NCBI RefSeq assembly: GCF_007004135.1
Contig: NZ_VJMG01000070.1
Span: 1 to 33,396, forward strand
Direction: 5' to 3'
From: Affinirhizobium straminoryzae
GTDB taxonomy: Bacteria > Pseudomonadota > Alphaproteobacteria > Rhizobiales > Rhizobiaceae
DNA: 33,396 bases
How positions within the stretch are numbered: the first letter of the stretch is position 1; each line of letters starts with the position of its first letter. A program made the position numbers and the translations under genes. Positions 17,967 through 24,735 of the stretch are shown in pieces. The notes under the pieces were generated by a model. That model was not told the origin of the DNA and ran no database searches. It saw nothing but the letters and a program-made list of their open reading frames with translations.

Positions 17967-18716
17967 TCAGCGGGCCGGCGTCATGCCCTGGAAGGCCGGC
18001 GCGTCTTCCAGCTGCTCGCGCGTCACGTTCAGCACGATGCGCTCCGGCAGGCCGTCTTCACCGATCGTTGCATCGCTGCTGGAGGATGCCGCGCTGTTGG
18101 CCGCCGTCCGGGTGCCGGTGGTGGCGTTCGGCACGGTGGCATTGGGGCTGGCGGCGGTGTTCGCGCCCTGCGCGCCCATGCCGACGCCCTGATTGGTGTT
18201 GGCGCTCGGTGCCGGGTTGGAAGTGGTGCCCATGGCCGTGGTACCGGTGGAGGCGGTGGTCTCACCGGATACCGCCGGATTGCCGGCAGCGGCCTGGTCG
18301 GCCTGCTGCTGAGTCATGCCCGGGCCGAGCTGCAGCGCGTTCATCTGCACCGCCACATCCTTCTGGCCGATGCCAAGGAAGCCGCCGACGCCGATGATCA
18401 CCGCATTCACGCTGCCATCCTGGCTTACCAGCACATCGGAAATGTCGCCGATATTCTCGCCATTGGCGCCATAGACGGCCTTGCCCTGGAGATCGCTGAC
18501 GCGCCAGGCGCCCTGCCCCGGAACGGTGACGAACGGGCCGGCGGTCGTATCGGCGGTGCTGCGCGGCGCATCGGCCGTGCCACCCTGCGCGTTGTTCTGA
18601 TGGGTCATCTGGCCCGCACCGGTGTTCGGCGCGGCCGGGGCAGTGCCCGTCTGTGCCATGGCGGCCATGGGGAGAACGGTCGAGAAGGCGAGAGCGGCGA
18701 TGAGCTTGCGTGTCAT
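17967..18716 (-). CDS. Secreted PRC-barrel domain protein
   Basis: The 249-aa product has a Sec signal peptide (MTRKLIAALAFSTVLPMAAMA-QTG). A PRC-barrel domain follows at about residues 68-125 (WRVSDLQGKAVYGANGENIGDISDVLV...VNAVIIGVGGFLGIG). The rest is low-complexity, rich in Thr, Ala, Asn and Gly (about 20-65 and 140-220), with a small polar C-terminal block (PERIVLNVTREQLEDAPAFQGM). Such periplasmic PRC-barrel proteins are common in rhizobia, and their role is unknown. An AGGAAG ribosome-binding site precedes the chosen start. It stands alone, divergent from the dehydrogenase gene. Confidence 0.85.
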   Translation of the reverse strand: MTRKLIAALAFSTVLPMAAMAQTGTAPAAPNTGAGQMTHQNNAQGGTADAPRSTADTTAGPFVTVPGQGAWRVSDLQGKAVYGANGENIGDISDVLVSQDGSVNAVIIGVGGFLGIGQKDVAVQMNALQLGPGMTQQQADQAAAGNPAVSGETTASTGTTAMGTTSNPAPSANTNQGVGMGAQGANTAASPNATVPNATTGTRTAANSAASSSSDATIGEDGLPERIVLNVTREQLEDAPAFQGMTPAR

Positions 18717-18903
18717 GAATGTTTCTTCCTGGGTGATTGCACTGGTTCGCAAACCGGCCGGGGGCGGTGTTGTTCCAATTTTTCGGACGACAGCCCCGGC
18801 GCCCCGGCGCAGCGACTGTTCCCGATCCTCCTGTTTTCGCTATCCATCGGCGCAGCGAAGGCGGTATGACTGCGGATACGCAGAGACAGGATGAGGGGGA
18901 GCG

Positions 18904-19773
18904 ATGACACGCGAACGCATCGGGATCATTGGCCTTGGGCGCATGGGCAGCGCGATTGCCACGCGGCTTTCGGCGCAGGGTTTTGCCGTAACCGGCTGGA
19001 CGCGGCGCGGGTTGAACGCCGAGCAGGCGTCAGCGCTCGGGATCTGCTCCGCCGCCGATCTTGCCGCACTGGTCGATGCCTCCGACATCATGATCCTCTC
19101 GCTGATGGATGACGCAGCCGTGGAGAGCATTCTCGGCCAGCTGGGACAGCTCGATCTCTCGGGCCGACTGGTGGTGGAAACGAGCACGGTCAGTCCCAAA
19201 ATCCTGCCGGCGCATCAAGAAGCACTGCAGGCGGCGGGGAGCCGGGCGCTCGACGCGCCGATCTCCGGTGGTCCCCAGCAGGTTCTGGAAGGCAGCATCG
19301 GCCTCTATATCGGCGGCGCGCCCGAGGATGTCGCGCGCTTCCGGCCGGTGGCCGAACAGCTCTCCAACCGGATCCATCACATCGGTCCGCTCGGGCACGG
19401 CGCAACCGCCAAACTCGTCAACAACATGATGCTGCTCGGCCTGTGGCAGACCCTGAAGGAGGCGCTGCAACTCGGCCAGGCGGCGGGCCTTGCCCGCGAG
19501 ACCATGCTGCGTTTCCTGGAGACGAGTCCGGCGGCAAGCCCCGCCTTCAAATCCCGCCTGCCCGTCATTCTCGGCGAAAGCGATAGCGTCGGCTTTTCGC
19601 TCTCCGGCGTGGTGAAGGATTCGGGCGTGGTGATGGATCTCGCCGCCGCTTTGGACCTGCCGCTGCCCGCCATGGCCGCGGCCCGGCACAGCTTTCTCGG
19701 CGCCGAACAGGCCGGTCTCGGCGAAAGGGACCTTGCCACCATGGTGCGCGCCGCAACCGAATCGAAAGGATGA
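18904..19773 (+). CDS. NAD(P)-dependent oxidoreductase, HIBADH/6PGDH family
   Basis: The 289-aa product is a beta-hydroxyacid dehydrogenase. The Rossmann motif GLGRMGSAIATRL is at about residues 10-22, the substrate-binding signature DAPISGGPQQVLEGSIGLYIGG is mid-protein (three residues vary from the usual DAPVSGG), and catalytic Lys170 lies in GHGATAKLVNNMMLLG. A helical C-terminal domain completes the dimer. The substrate is a small hydroxyacid or related imine/semialdehyde; it cannot be pinned down. The stop overlaps an upstream ATG of the next gene, so the two are probably one transcription unit. Confidence 0.92.
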   Translation: MTRERIGIIGLGRMGSAIATRLSAQGFAVTGWTRRGLNAEQASALGICSAADLAALVDASDIMILSLMDDAAVESILGQLGQLDLSGRLVVETSTVSPKILPAHQEALQAAGSRALDAPISGGPQQVLEGSIGLYIGGAPEDVARFRPVAEQLSNRIHHIGPLGHGATAKLVNNMMLLGLWQTLKEALQLGQAAGLARETMLRFLETSPAASPAFKSRLPVILGESDSVGFSLSGVVKDSGVVMDLAAALDLPLPAMAAARHSFLGAEQAGLGERDLATMVRAATESKG

Positions 19774-19778
19774 CAGGC

Positions 19779-20096
19779 ATGACCGACAAACCCCGCGTGA
19801 CGATCCACTACTGCATCCAGTGCAACTGGCTGCTGCGTTCCGCCTGGATGGCGCAGGAACTGCTGCAGACCTTTGCCGAAAGCCTTGGCGAGGTGGCTTT
19901 GCAACCCGGATCCGGCGGCATTTTCGAGATCCGCGTCGATGGCCAGCTGATTTGGGAACGGGTGCGCGACGGCGGTTTTCCGGGACCGAAGGAGCTGAAG
20001 CAGCGGGTGCGCGACGTCATCGACCCCGAACGCGATCTCGGCCATATCGATCGATCTTCCAGCAAAAACAACGAGGAAGCGGCCAAAGCCCCGTAA
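19779..20096 (+). CDS. SelT/SelW/SelH (Rdx) family thioredoxin-fold protein
   Basis: The 105-aa product has the Rdx-family core: VTIHYCIQCNWLLRSAWMAQELL near the N-terminus, GGIFEIRVDGQLIWERVRDGGFPGPKELKQRVRD in the middle, and a polar disordered tail. The redox motif is Cys-Ile-Gln-Cys, with cysteine and not selenocysteine. Eukaryotic relatives are selenoproteins with a redox role; bacterial function is unclear. AAGGA precedes the ATG at 19779; an alternative ATG at 19770 overlaps the dehydrogenase stop (ATGA). It is the last gene before the tRNA and element. Confidence 0.9.
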   Translation: MTDKPRVTIHYCIQCNWLLRSAWMAQELLQTFAESLGEVALQPGSGGIFEIRVDGQLIWERVRDGGFPGPKELKQRVRDVIDPERDLGHIDRSSSKNNEEAAKAP

Positions 20097-20175
20097 AGCC
20101 AGGCTATCCGCAAAAAGCCTCATAAACGGCCGACCAAGAAAAATCACGCCTGACACAGAAACTTCAAAAAGGGCG

Positions 20176-20204
20176 TTGACAGGCGAAGCAGGTCCCAGTA
20201 CATG
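20176..20204 (+). promoter_or_regulatory. Promoter of tRNA-Leu
   Basis: TTGACA (20176-20181) and TACATG (20199-20204) are separated by 17 bases, ending 10 bases before the tRNA 5' end. This is a good housekeeping-sigma promoter. Confidence 0.75.
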
Positions 20205-20214
20205 GCTCCTCGTC

Positions 20215-20299
20215 GCCCAGATGGCGGAATTGGTAGACGCGCAGGTTTCAGGTACCTGTGCCGCGAGGCGTGGAGGTTCGAGTCCTCTTCTGGGCACCA
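20215..20299 (+). tRNA. tRNA-Leu (anticodon CAG)
   Basis: The 85-nt gene folds into a full cloverleaf. The acceptor GCCCAGA pairs with TCTGGGC, the discriminator is A and CCA is encoded. The anticodon stem CAGGT/ACCTG holds the loop TTCAGGT with anticodon CAG, which reads CUG. The long variable arm (about 14 nt, GC-rich) is typical of tRNA-Leu, and the T-arm contains GGTTCGAGTCC. Its 3' end is the attachment site of the downstream element and a degenerate copy of that end lies at 29148-29176. Confidence 0.97.
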
Positions 20300-20306
20300 A
20301 ATTCCC
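20277..20306 (+). repeat. Left attachment repeat (attL) in the tRNA-Leu 3' end
   Basis: This 30-bp stretch covers the T-loop half, acceptor stem, CCA and seven flanking bases. It matches 29148-29176 at 27 positions with two substitutions and one missing base. Confidence 0.85.
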
Positions 20307-20344
20307 GTTTCAGATCATCCAAGATGGTTATGAAACAACATAAG

Positions 20345-20368
20345 AAGCCCGGTTTTCCGGGCTTTTTT
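20345..20368 (+). terminator. Terminator downstream of tRNA-Leu, inside the element
   Basis: AAGCCCGG/CCGGGCTT with a TTTT loop is followed by six T residues. It would end tRNA transcription before the integrase gene. A similar but distinct hairpin lies just outside the right end (29215-29241). Confidence 0.9.
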
Positions 20369-20410
20369 GTTGTCTAGCGTCCTGTGACGTCCCGTTGCAT
20401 CCAAGAGTTT

Positions 20411-20430
20411 TGTTGGTAGCATCGTTGGTG
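20411..20430. repeat. Paired TGTTGG repeats, left putative integrase arm site
   Basis: TGTTGGTA (20411-20418) and CGTTGGTG (20423-20430) are direct repeats with a 12-bp period. The same pair with the same period is found at the other end of the element (29073-29092). Confidence 0.6.
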
Positions 20431-20492
20431 TTTGGCAGAGAATGCCAACAGCGGCTTGGCCCGATACCAACGTTCTCCGGCTGGATACCACA

Positions 20493-21686
20493 ATGGCGCT
20501 CACGGACACGGCCCTTAAGGCCCTGAAACCAACAGGAAGACCAACAAAGCATAGCGATGGGGGCGGGCTGCATGTCCTAGTGACCCCTCAAGGTTCGAAA
20601 CTGTGGCGGCTTTCCTATCGCTTTGAAGGCAAGCAGCAGACGATGGCGCTGGGGGCTTATCCGGCGGTATCGCTTGCTAATGCCCGACGCGAGCGCGAGG
20701 GCGTCAAAGCGCTGCTGGCCAAGGGCGTGAACCCGGCGCAACATGCGAAACTTGAGCGTATAGCTAAACAGGCCAGCAATGCCGTCACATTCAAGGTAGT
20801 GGCGGAAGAGTATCTTCGGAAGATTGCAAAAGAGGGAAAGGCGGACGCAACCCAAAGCAAGAAGGCATGGCTACTCGACCTTGCCATGGGGGACATTGGA
20901 TCGCGACCTATCCGCGACATCACCGCCGCCGAGATCCTTGTTCCGCTGCGGAGGATAGAAGCCAAAGGCAACTATGAGACCGCGCGGCGCGTCCGCTCCA
21001 CAGTTGGACAGATATTCCGTTATGCCATCGCAACGGCGCGCACCGATAACGATCCGACCTTTGGCCTAAAAGGCGCATTGACCGCTCCGACTGTCTCGCA
21101 TCGCGCCGCTGTCACAGACAAGAAGGCGTTCGGGGGCTTGCTTCGCGCAATCTGGGCTTACGAAGGCATGCCGGAAACGCGTATGGCTCTGCAACTGATG
21201 GTGCTGCTTTATCCCCGACCGGGCGAGCTTCGCCAAGCGCAGTGGAGCGAGATTGATTTCGAAAAAGCGATCTGGACCCTACCGGCTTCGCGCATGAAAA
21301 TGCGACGCGAGCACCGCAAGCCGCTAAGCCAGCCGGCCCTGGCGATCCTCGAAGAACTGCGCTCGCTGACGGGACATGGGAAGTTCTTGTTCCCCGCCGT
21401 GACATTGCCGATGCGCACCATGAGCGAAAACACCATGAACAGCGCCCTTCGACGCATGGGCTTCACGCAACAGGAAGCGACGTCCCATGGCTTTCGGGCA
21501 AGCGCCTCTTCTTTGCTAAATGAAAGCGGCAAGTGGTCGCCAGATGCGATTGAAGCGGAATTGGCCCATATGGGTGCGGACGAGGTTCGCAAGGCCTACC
21601 ACCGGGCGCTCTATTGGGAAGAGCGGGTGAAAATGGCGGATTGGTGGGCCGAAGAAACAAACATTTGGCGTGAAACTACGGGATAA
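20493..21686 (+). CDS. int: P4-type tyrosine integrase
   Basis: The 397-aa product is a tyrosine recombinase of the P4/CP4-57 group that integrates elements into tRNA genes. The N-terminal DUF4102 arm-binding domain has GRPTKHSDGGGLHVLV and GSKLWRLSYRFEGKQQTMALGAYP. It is followed by a SAM-like core-binding domain (about residues 95-180) and the catalytic domain with Arg242 (YPRPGEL), His332 and Arg335 (HGFR), His359 (LAHMG) and nucleophile Tyr374 (ALYWEER). All key residues are present, so it is probably active. The start MALTDTALKALKP is the usual family start; an ATG 17 codons upstream is in frame but lies in the arm-site region. Confidence 0.95.
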   Translation: MALTDTALKALKPTGRPTKHSDGGGLHVLVTPQGSKLWRLSYRFEGKQQTMALGAYPAVSLANARREREGVKALLAKGVNPAQHAKLERIAKQASNAVTFKVVAEEYLRKIAKEGKADATQSKKAWLLDLAMGDIGSRPIRDITAAEILVPLRRIEAKGNYETARRVRSTVGQIFRYAIATARTDNDPTFGLKGALTAPTVSHRAAVTDKKAFGGLLRAIWAYEGMPETRMALQLMVLLYPRPGELRQAQWSEIDFEKAIWTLPASRMKMRREHRKPLSQPALAILEELRSLTGHGKFLFPAVTLPMRTMSENTMNSALRRMGFTQQEATSHGFRASASSLLNESGKWSPDAIEAELAHMGADEVRKAYHRALYWEERVKMADWWAEETNIWRETTG

Positions 21687-21767
21687 TGTTCAATCTGCCG
21701 TGGTGCGACTCGTCCGAAGCAGCCTTTCAATCGATAATTTAGCAGGCCACGACTCAGGACCTGCGAT

Positions 21768-22784
21768 ATGGACGCTCAATTGCCTCACTGGGAAACCGAC
21801 CCTATCGGTTTTATCGTTGATCGACTGTTTCCCGATCAACGCATATTTGCGAATGAGGAATATTGGGAGACCCATCCCGAACATAAGCAGCGTTTCGAAG
21901 CGGCGAATGCGGCCGCGCAGCGATTTATCGAAAGCATTGGTCAAATTCTTTCGATCGAACAGTTCGATCTGATCTTAGAAAGTGAAATCAATCGCTTTCT
22001 TGAAGAACGAATAGAAATCGTAAACGCGCTGGACGCGAAGCGCTTTTTCAACAACCGGCTTGCCGAGACAAATTGGGACTACTGGTCAAAAATATCCTAT
22101 TGGACACCCGAAGAGGCAGTGGCCATCTCGTTTGGAAAAGACCCAAACGTTGTTAATCTGCAGTCATTGCAGCCTTATGCTGGCAATTCGCTCTTTGTTG
22201 GTTCCTTCCACTCCCAAATGCAGCTTATCAGCCGCGCCGTTGAAGCCGGCCAACTGCTTGCGAAAAATACCCCCGCCTTCTTCCTCGCTTGGGCATTACG
22301 AACGGGTTTTCACATGGACCCCCGCGCCATTGAGGCAGTGGAGGCCCGTGGAGAGCAGATCGCCGACTGGAAAACAGAATTCGACACTCTTGCAGCCTTT
22401 TTAAATAGCCTTGTCGAGCAGCATGGTCGGACAGAGGTGGAATTGCGAAGCCAAGCGGAACAGGCGCAAAATGAACTGGAAACACTTCGAGAGGCGGCTT
22501 TCGCCATATTGGAGGAGAACACCGAGCTTCACGCCAAGCTGGCCGAACTTTCATCTGATCCCGCGAACCAAAAGCCAACTCCACCACGCGAACGCGAAAG
22601 CATGCTCAAATTAATCCTGGCGATGGCCATGAAGAAGTATCAGTTCGACCCGACAAAGCTCAGAAACAGCGCAACGGCTAACATCGCCGGGTCGGTGGCG
22701 CAAATCGGTTTGAAGCTTGATGAAGACACGGTTCGCAAATTTTTGAGTGAAGCCAAAGTCTTGCTTCAAGACAAAACCGATTAG
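21768..22784 (+). CDS. Hypothetical protein with coiled coil, carried by the element
   Basis: The 338-aa product is of unknown function and has no signal peptide or membrane segment. An acidic N-terminal part (about residues 1-100) is followed by WDYWSKISYWTPEEAVAISFGKDP (about 103-126), a pattern seen in mobile-element hypotheticals. A likely coiled coil spans about 200-262 (Glu/Gln-rich heptads). A Pro-rich hinge (269-273) leads to a C-terminal helical module (about 277-333: MLKLILAMAMKKYQF and LDEDTVRKFLSEAK) that looks like a small winged-helix or replication-regulator-type domain. AGGA precedes the ATG. Its DNA is more AT-rich than neighbouring genes. It sits alone between the integrase and the alpA promoter region. 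Confidence 0.85.
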   Translation: MDAQLPHWETDPIGFIVDRLFPDQRIFANEEYWETHPEHKQRFEAANAAAQRFIESIGQILSIEQFDLILESEINRFLEERIEIVNALDAKRFFNNRLAETNWDYWSKISYWTPEEAVAISFGKDPNVVNLQSLQPYAGNSLFVGSFHSQMQLISRAVEAGQLLAKNTPAFFLAWALRTGFHMDPRAIEAVEARGEQIADWKTEFDTLAAFLNSLVEQHGRTEVELRSQAEQAQNELETLREAAFAILEENTELHAKLAELSSDPANQKPTPPRERESMLKLILAMAMKKYQFDPTKLRNSATANIAGSVAQIGLKLDEDTVRKFLSEAKVLLQDKTD

Positions 22785-22794
22785 CCGCCTGCGG

Positions 22795-22882
22795 AAACCG
22801 ATTTCGGTTTGACATTCCCGAATTCGGCCAAGACCCTTGTCGGCCGATCTAGAACCACCTCAGTTCAACCAAGACGAGGTGG
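22795..22882 (+). promoter_or_regulatory. Dyad-rich control region of the alpA-to-res operon
   Basis: Between the 338-aa gene and alpA lie an AAACCG/CGGTTT hairpin (22795-22810), a -35-like TTGACA (22809-22814), a perfect palindrome CCGAATTCGG (22818-22827), GGCC-containing dyads at about 22826-22847, and CCACCTC (22855-22861) inverted as GAGGTGG (22876-22882). The last arm is the alpA ribosome-binding site, so a hairpin there would mask it. A clear -10 is not seen. Confidence 0.5.
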
Positions 22883-22886
22883 CACC

Positions 22887-23093
22887 ATGCCAAACAACAC
22901 CCCTTTCCCCACGACCGGCTTCGTCCGGCTTTCCGCCATCATCGCGCCGCACGGACCTATACCCGTCAGCAAGTCCACGTGGTGGGCGGGCATCAAGGAT
23001 GGACGGTTTCCAAAGCCGGTCAAGCTTGGCCCACGCATCACCGTGTGGCGGGTGGAAGAGATCCGATCGCTGATCGACAGCGGAGGCCGGTAG
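22887..23093 (+). CDS. AlpA-like DNA-binding regulator
   Basis: The 68-aa product fits the AlpA/prophage regulator family (MerR-like winged helix). It has FVRLSAIIAPHGPIPVSKSTWWAGIKDGRFPKPVKLGPRITVWRVEEIRSLIDSG, in which the STWWAGIKDGRFP helix and the PxxxKLGPRxxxWRxEEI segment are signatures. In other elements AlpA controls integrase or excision. The start is set by GAGGTGG 4 bases upstream; an upstream in-frame ATG is rejected because it lies in the regulatory dyads. The stop TAG is directly followed by the next ATG (TAGATG). Confidence 0.88.
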   Translation: MPNNTPFPTTGFVRLSAIIAPHGPIPVSKSTWWAGIKDGRFPKPVKLGPRITVWRVEEIRSLIDSGGR

Positions 23094-23576
23094 ATGGCCG
23101 GGCGTCGCCCGAACCGAAGGGCGATCAAGCGGCATTACAGCTACACGAGCGAGGAAGCGGCGGCTGTCCTTGGCGTGGCGAAGGGCAGCGTGCGGCGATG
23201 GCTGAAGGCGGGATTGCCGCATATCGCCGACCAACGGCCCTTCCTTATCCTGGGAGGAGATCTGCGAGACTTTCTCGACAAGCGGGACAAGCCGAAGCAG
23301 CGGTGCGGGCTGGGCGAATTCTTCTGCTTCCGGTGCCGCGAACCGAAAGGTGCGGCCGGCGGGCTGATCGACTACACCCCACGCACGGTCCTTAGCGGCC
23401 AGCTCAGCGCGATCTGTGAGACGTGCGAGACGATCATGCACAAAAACTTCAGCGCCTCGAAGCTGGGTCTGCTGGAGCGCCAAGCGGCGGTTTCATTTCC
23501 CCAAGGTGATCCACGCCTAAACGAGATGGGCATTCCCCGTCGCAATGATCACTTCAGGAAGGGCGCGAAAGCATGA
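23094..23576 (+). CDS. HTH protein with zinc-ribbon-like CxxC pairs
   Basis: The 160-aa product has an N-terminal helix-turn-helix (YSYTSEEAAAVLGVAKGSVRRWLKAGLP, about residues 15-42) of the excisionase/MerR kind. Two Cys pairs follow, C78-x2-C81 (FCFRC) and C108-x2-C111 (ICETC), which probably bind one zinc. The C-terminus is basic and polar. No function is known. It could be an excisionase-like recombination directionality factor or a partner of the recombinase encoded next. Its start abuts the alpA stop and its stop overlaps the recombinase ATG by four bases (ATGA), implying translational coupling. Confidence 0.82.
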   Translation: MAGRRPNRRAIKRHYSYTSEEAAAVLGVAKGSVRRWLKAGLPHIADQRPFLILGGDLRDFLDKRDKPKQRCGLGEFFCFRCREPKGAAGGLIDYTPRTVLSGQLSAICETCETIMHKNFSASKLGLLERQAAVSFPQGDPRLNEMGIPRRNDHFRKGAKA

Positions 23577-24673
23577 AGAAGCACCACGTGAAAAACGAGC
23601 GGATCAAGCGCCGCTATTTCGACTATCTGAAGGAGGCGAAGAGGATGGACGTGAGCAGCGTCGATCTTGTCGCGGCATCGATTGCGGGTTTTGAGCAATG
23701 GTCGAATTATCGCGATTTCGCCAGTTTCCATATCGAGCAGGCCAAGGGCTTCAAGGCTTACCTGGCAAAGCAGCGCAACGCCAAGACGGGTGCGCCGCTA
23801 TCCAAAGCAACCATCCATTCGCGGTTGATGGCCATGAAGGCTTTCACCTTCTGGCTCGCCGGCCAGCCCGGTTACAAATCGCGGATTTCCTATGCCGATG
23901 CGGACTATTTCAATCCAAGCGCTAATGACAGCCGCATTGCAACGGCGCGACGGGATAAGAAGGTGCCGACGGTCGAGCAGGTCCGTTATGTGATTTCACG
24001 CATGCCGGACGGCAGCGATATCGAAAAGCGCGACAGGGCGATTATCGCCTTCACGCTTCTAACTGGCGCCCGCGACAATGCGGCAGCGTCGTTCAAGCTG
24101 AAGCATGTCGATCTTGCCGAAGGAAAGGTCTTTCAGGATGCGCGGGAAGTCAGGACCAAGGGTCGCAAGACCTTCACCACCTTCTTCTTCCCCGTGGGGG
24201 AAGGCGTGGAAGCAATCCTTGCCGAGTGGATCGACCATTTGAAAAGCAGGCTATTGTTCGGGCCTGATGATCCGCTGTTTCCGGCAACCAAGGTCGCGCT
24301 GACCAATGCCGGTCTGTTCGGCCCTTCAGGGCTTTCGCGCGAGCACTGGAAAAATGCTTCCGCCATCCGCCGCATTTTCAAAACCGCCTTCGAGGCGGCG
24401 GGCCTGCCCTATGCCAATCCGCACAGCCTGCGCGACACGCTCGCCCTGCTGGGCGAACAGCGCTGCTGTACACCGGAACAGTTCAAGGCCTGGAGCCAGA
24501 ACCTGGGCCATGAGCAGGTGCTGACGACATTCACCAGTTATGGCACGGTCGCGACCAACCGGCAGGCGGATATCATCGCCGCGTTGCGGCAGCCGGACGA
24601 GCAAACCGGCATATCGCCCGACGCGGTTGCGGCCATCACCGCGATCTTGGATAGGGAGCGCAAGAAGGCGTGA
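23573..24673 (+). CDS. Second tyrosine recombinase of the element
   Basis: The 366-aa product is a phage-integrase-fold tyrosine recombinase unlike the P4-type one. A SAM-like core-binding domain (about residues 35-110, ATIHSRLMAMKAFTFWLAGQ) precedes a catalytic domain with Arg167 (TGARDNA), His284 and Arg287 (HSLRDTL), His313 (LGHEQ) and Tyr323 (SYGTV), all correctly spaced. The beta-hairpin TKGRKTFTTFFFPVG may hold the catalytic Lys. It lacks the arm-binding domain of the other integrase, so it probably acts on simpler sites. It lies in a coupled run with the HTH/zinc gene upstream and Mod 62 bases downstream. Target sites and role are unknown. Confidence 0.9.
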   Translation: MKKHHVKNERIKRRYFDYLKEAKRMDVSSVDLVAASIAGFEQWSNYRDFASFHIEQAKGFKAYLAKQRNAKTGAPLSKATIHSRLMAMKAFTFWLAGQPGYKSRISYADADYFNPSANDSRIATARRDKKVPTVEQVRYVISRMPDGSDIEKRDRAIIAFTLLTGARDNAAASFKLKHVDLAEGKVFQDAREVRTKGRKTFTTFFFPVGEGVEAILAEWIDHLKSRLLFGPDDPLFPATKVALTNAGLFGPSGLSREHWKNASAIRRIFKTAFEAAGLPYANPHSLRDTLALLGEQRCCTPEQFKAWSQNLGHEQVLTTFTSYGTVATNRQADIIAALRQPDEQTGISPDAVAAITAILDRERKKA

Positions 24674-24735
24674 CAGCGCCAAATCCGGTCACTACAAAGC
24701 ATGTCATCGACCAATGACAGATTGCAGGACGTCTC

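Noticed and set aside
16554..18869. 771-codon plus-strand frame across the murA and PRC-barrel genes
   Set aside because: It spans two well-supported minus-strand genes and the gap between them, with no domain match.
19779..20096. Selenoprotein
   Set aside because: The redox motif is CxxC encoded by cysteine codons, with no in-frame TGA.
20526..20550. Inverted CCAACA pair with 12-bp period inside int as a further arm site
   Set aside because: It encodes the conserved PTGRPTK segment of the integrase, so the repeat is explained by coding constraint.
24702..24717. GTCAT/ATGAC dyad before mod as a terminator or recombination site
   Set aside because: The stem is only 5 bp, AT-rich and lacks a T-run; too weak to call.
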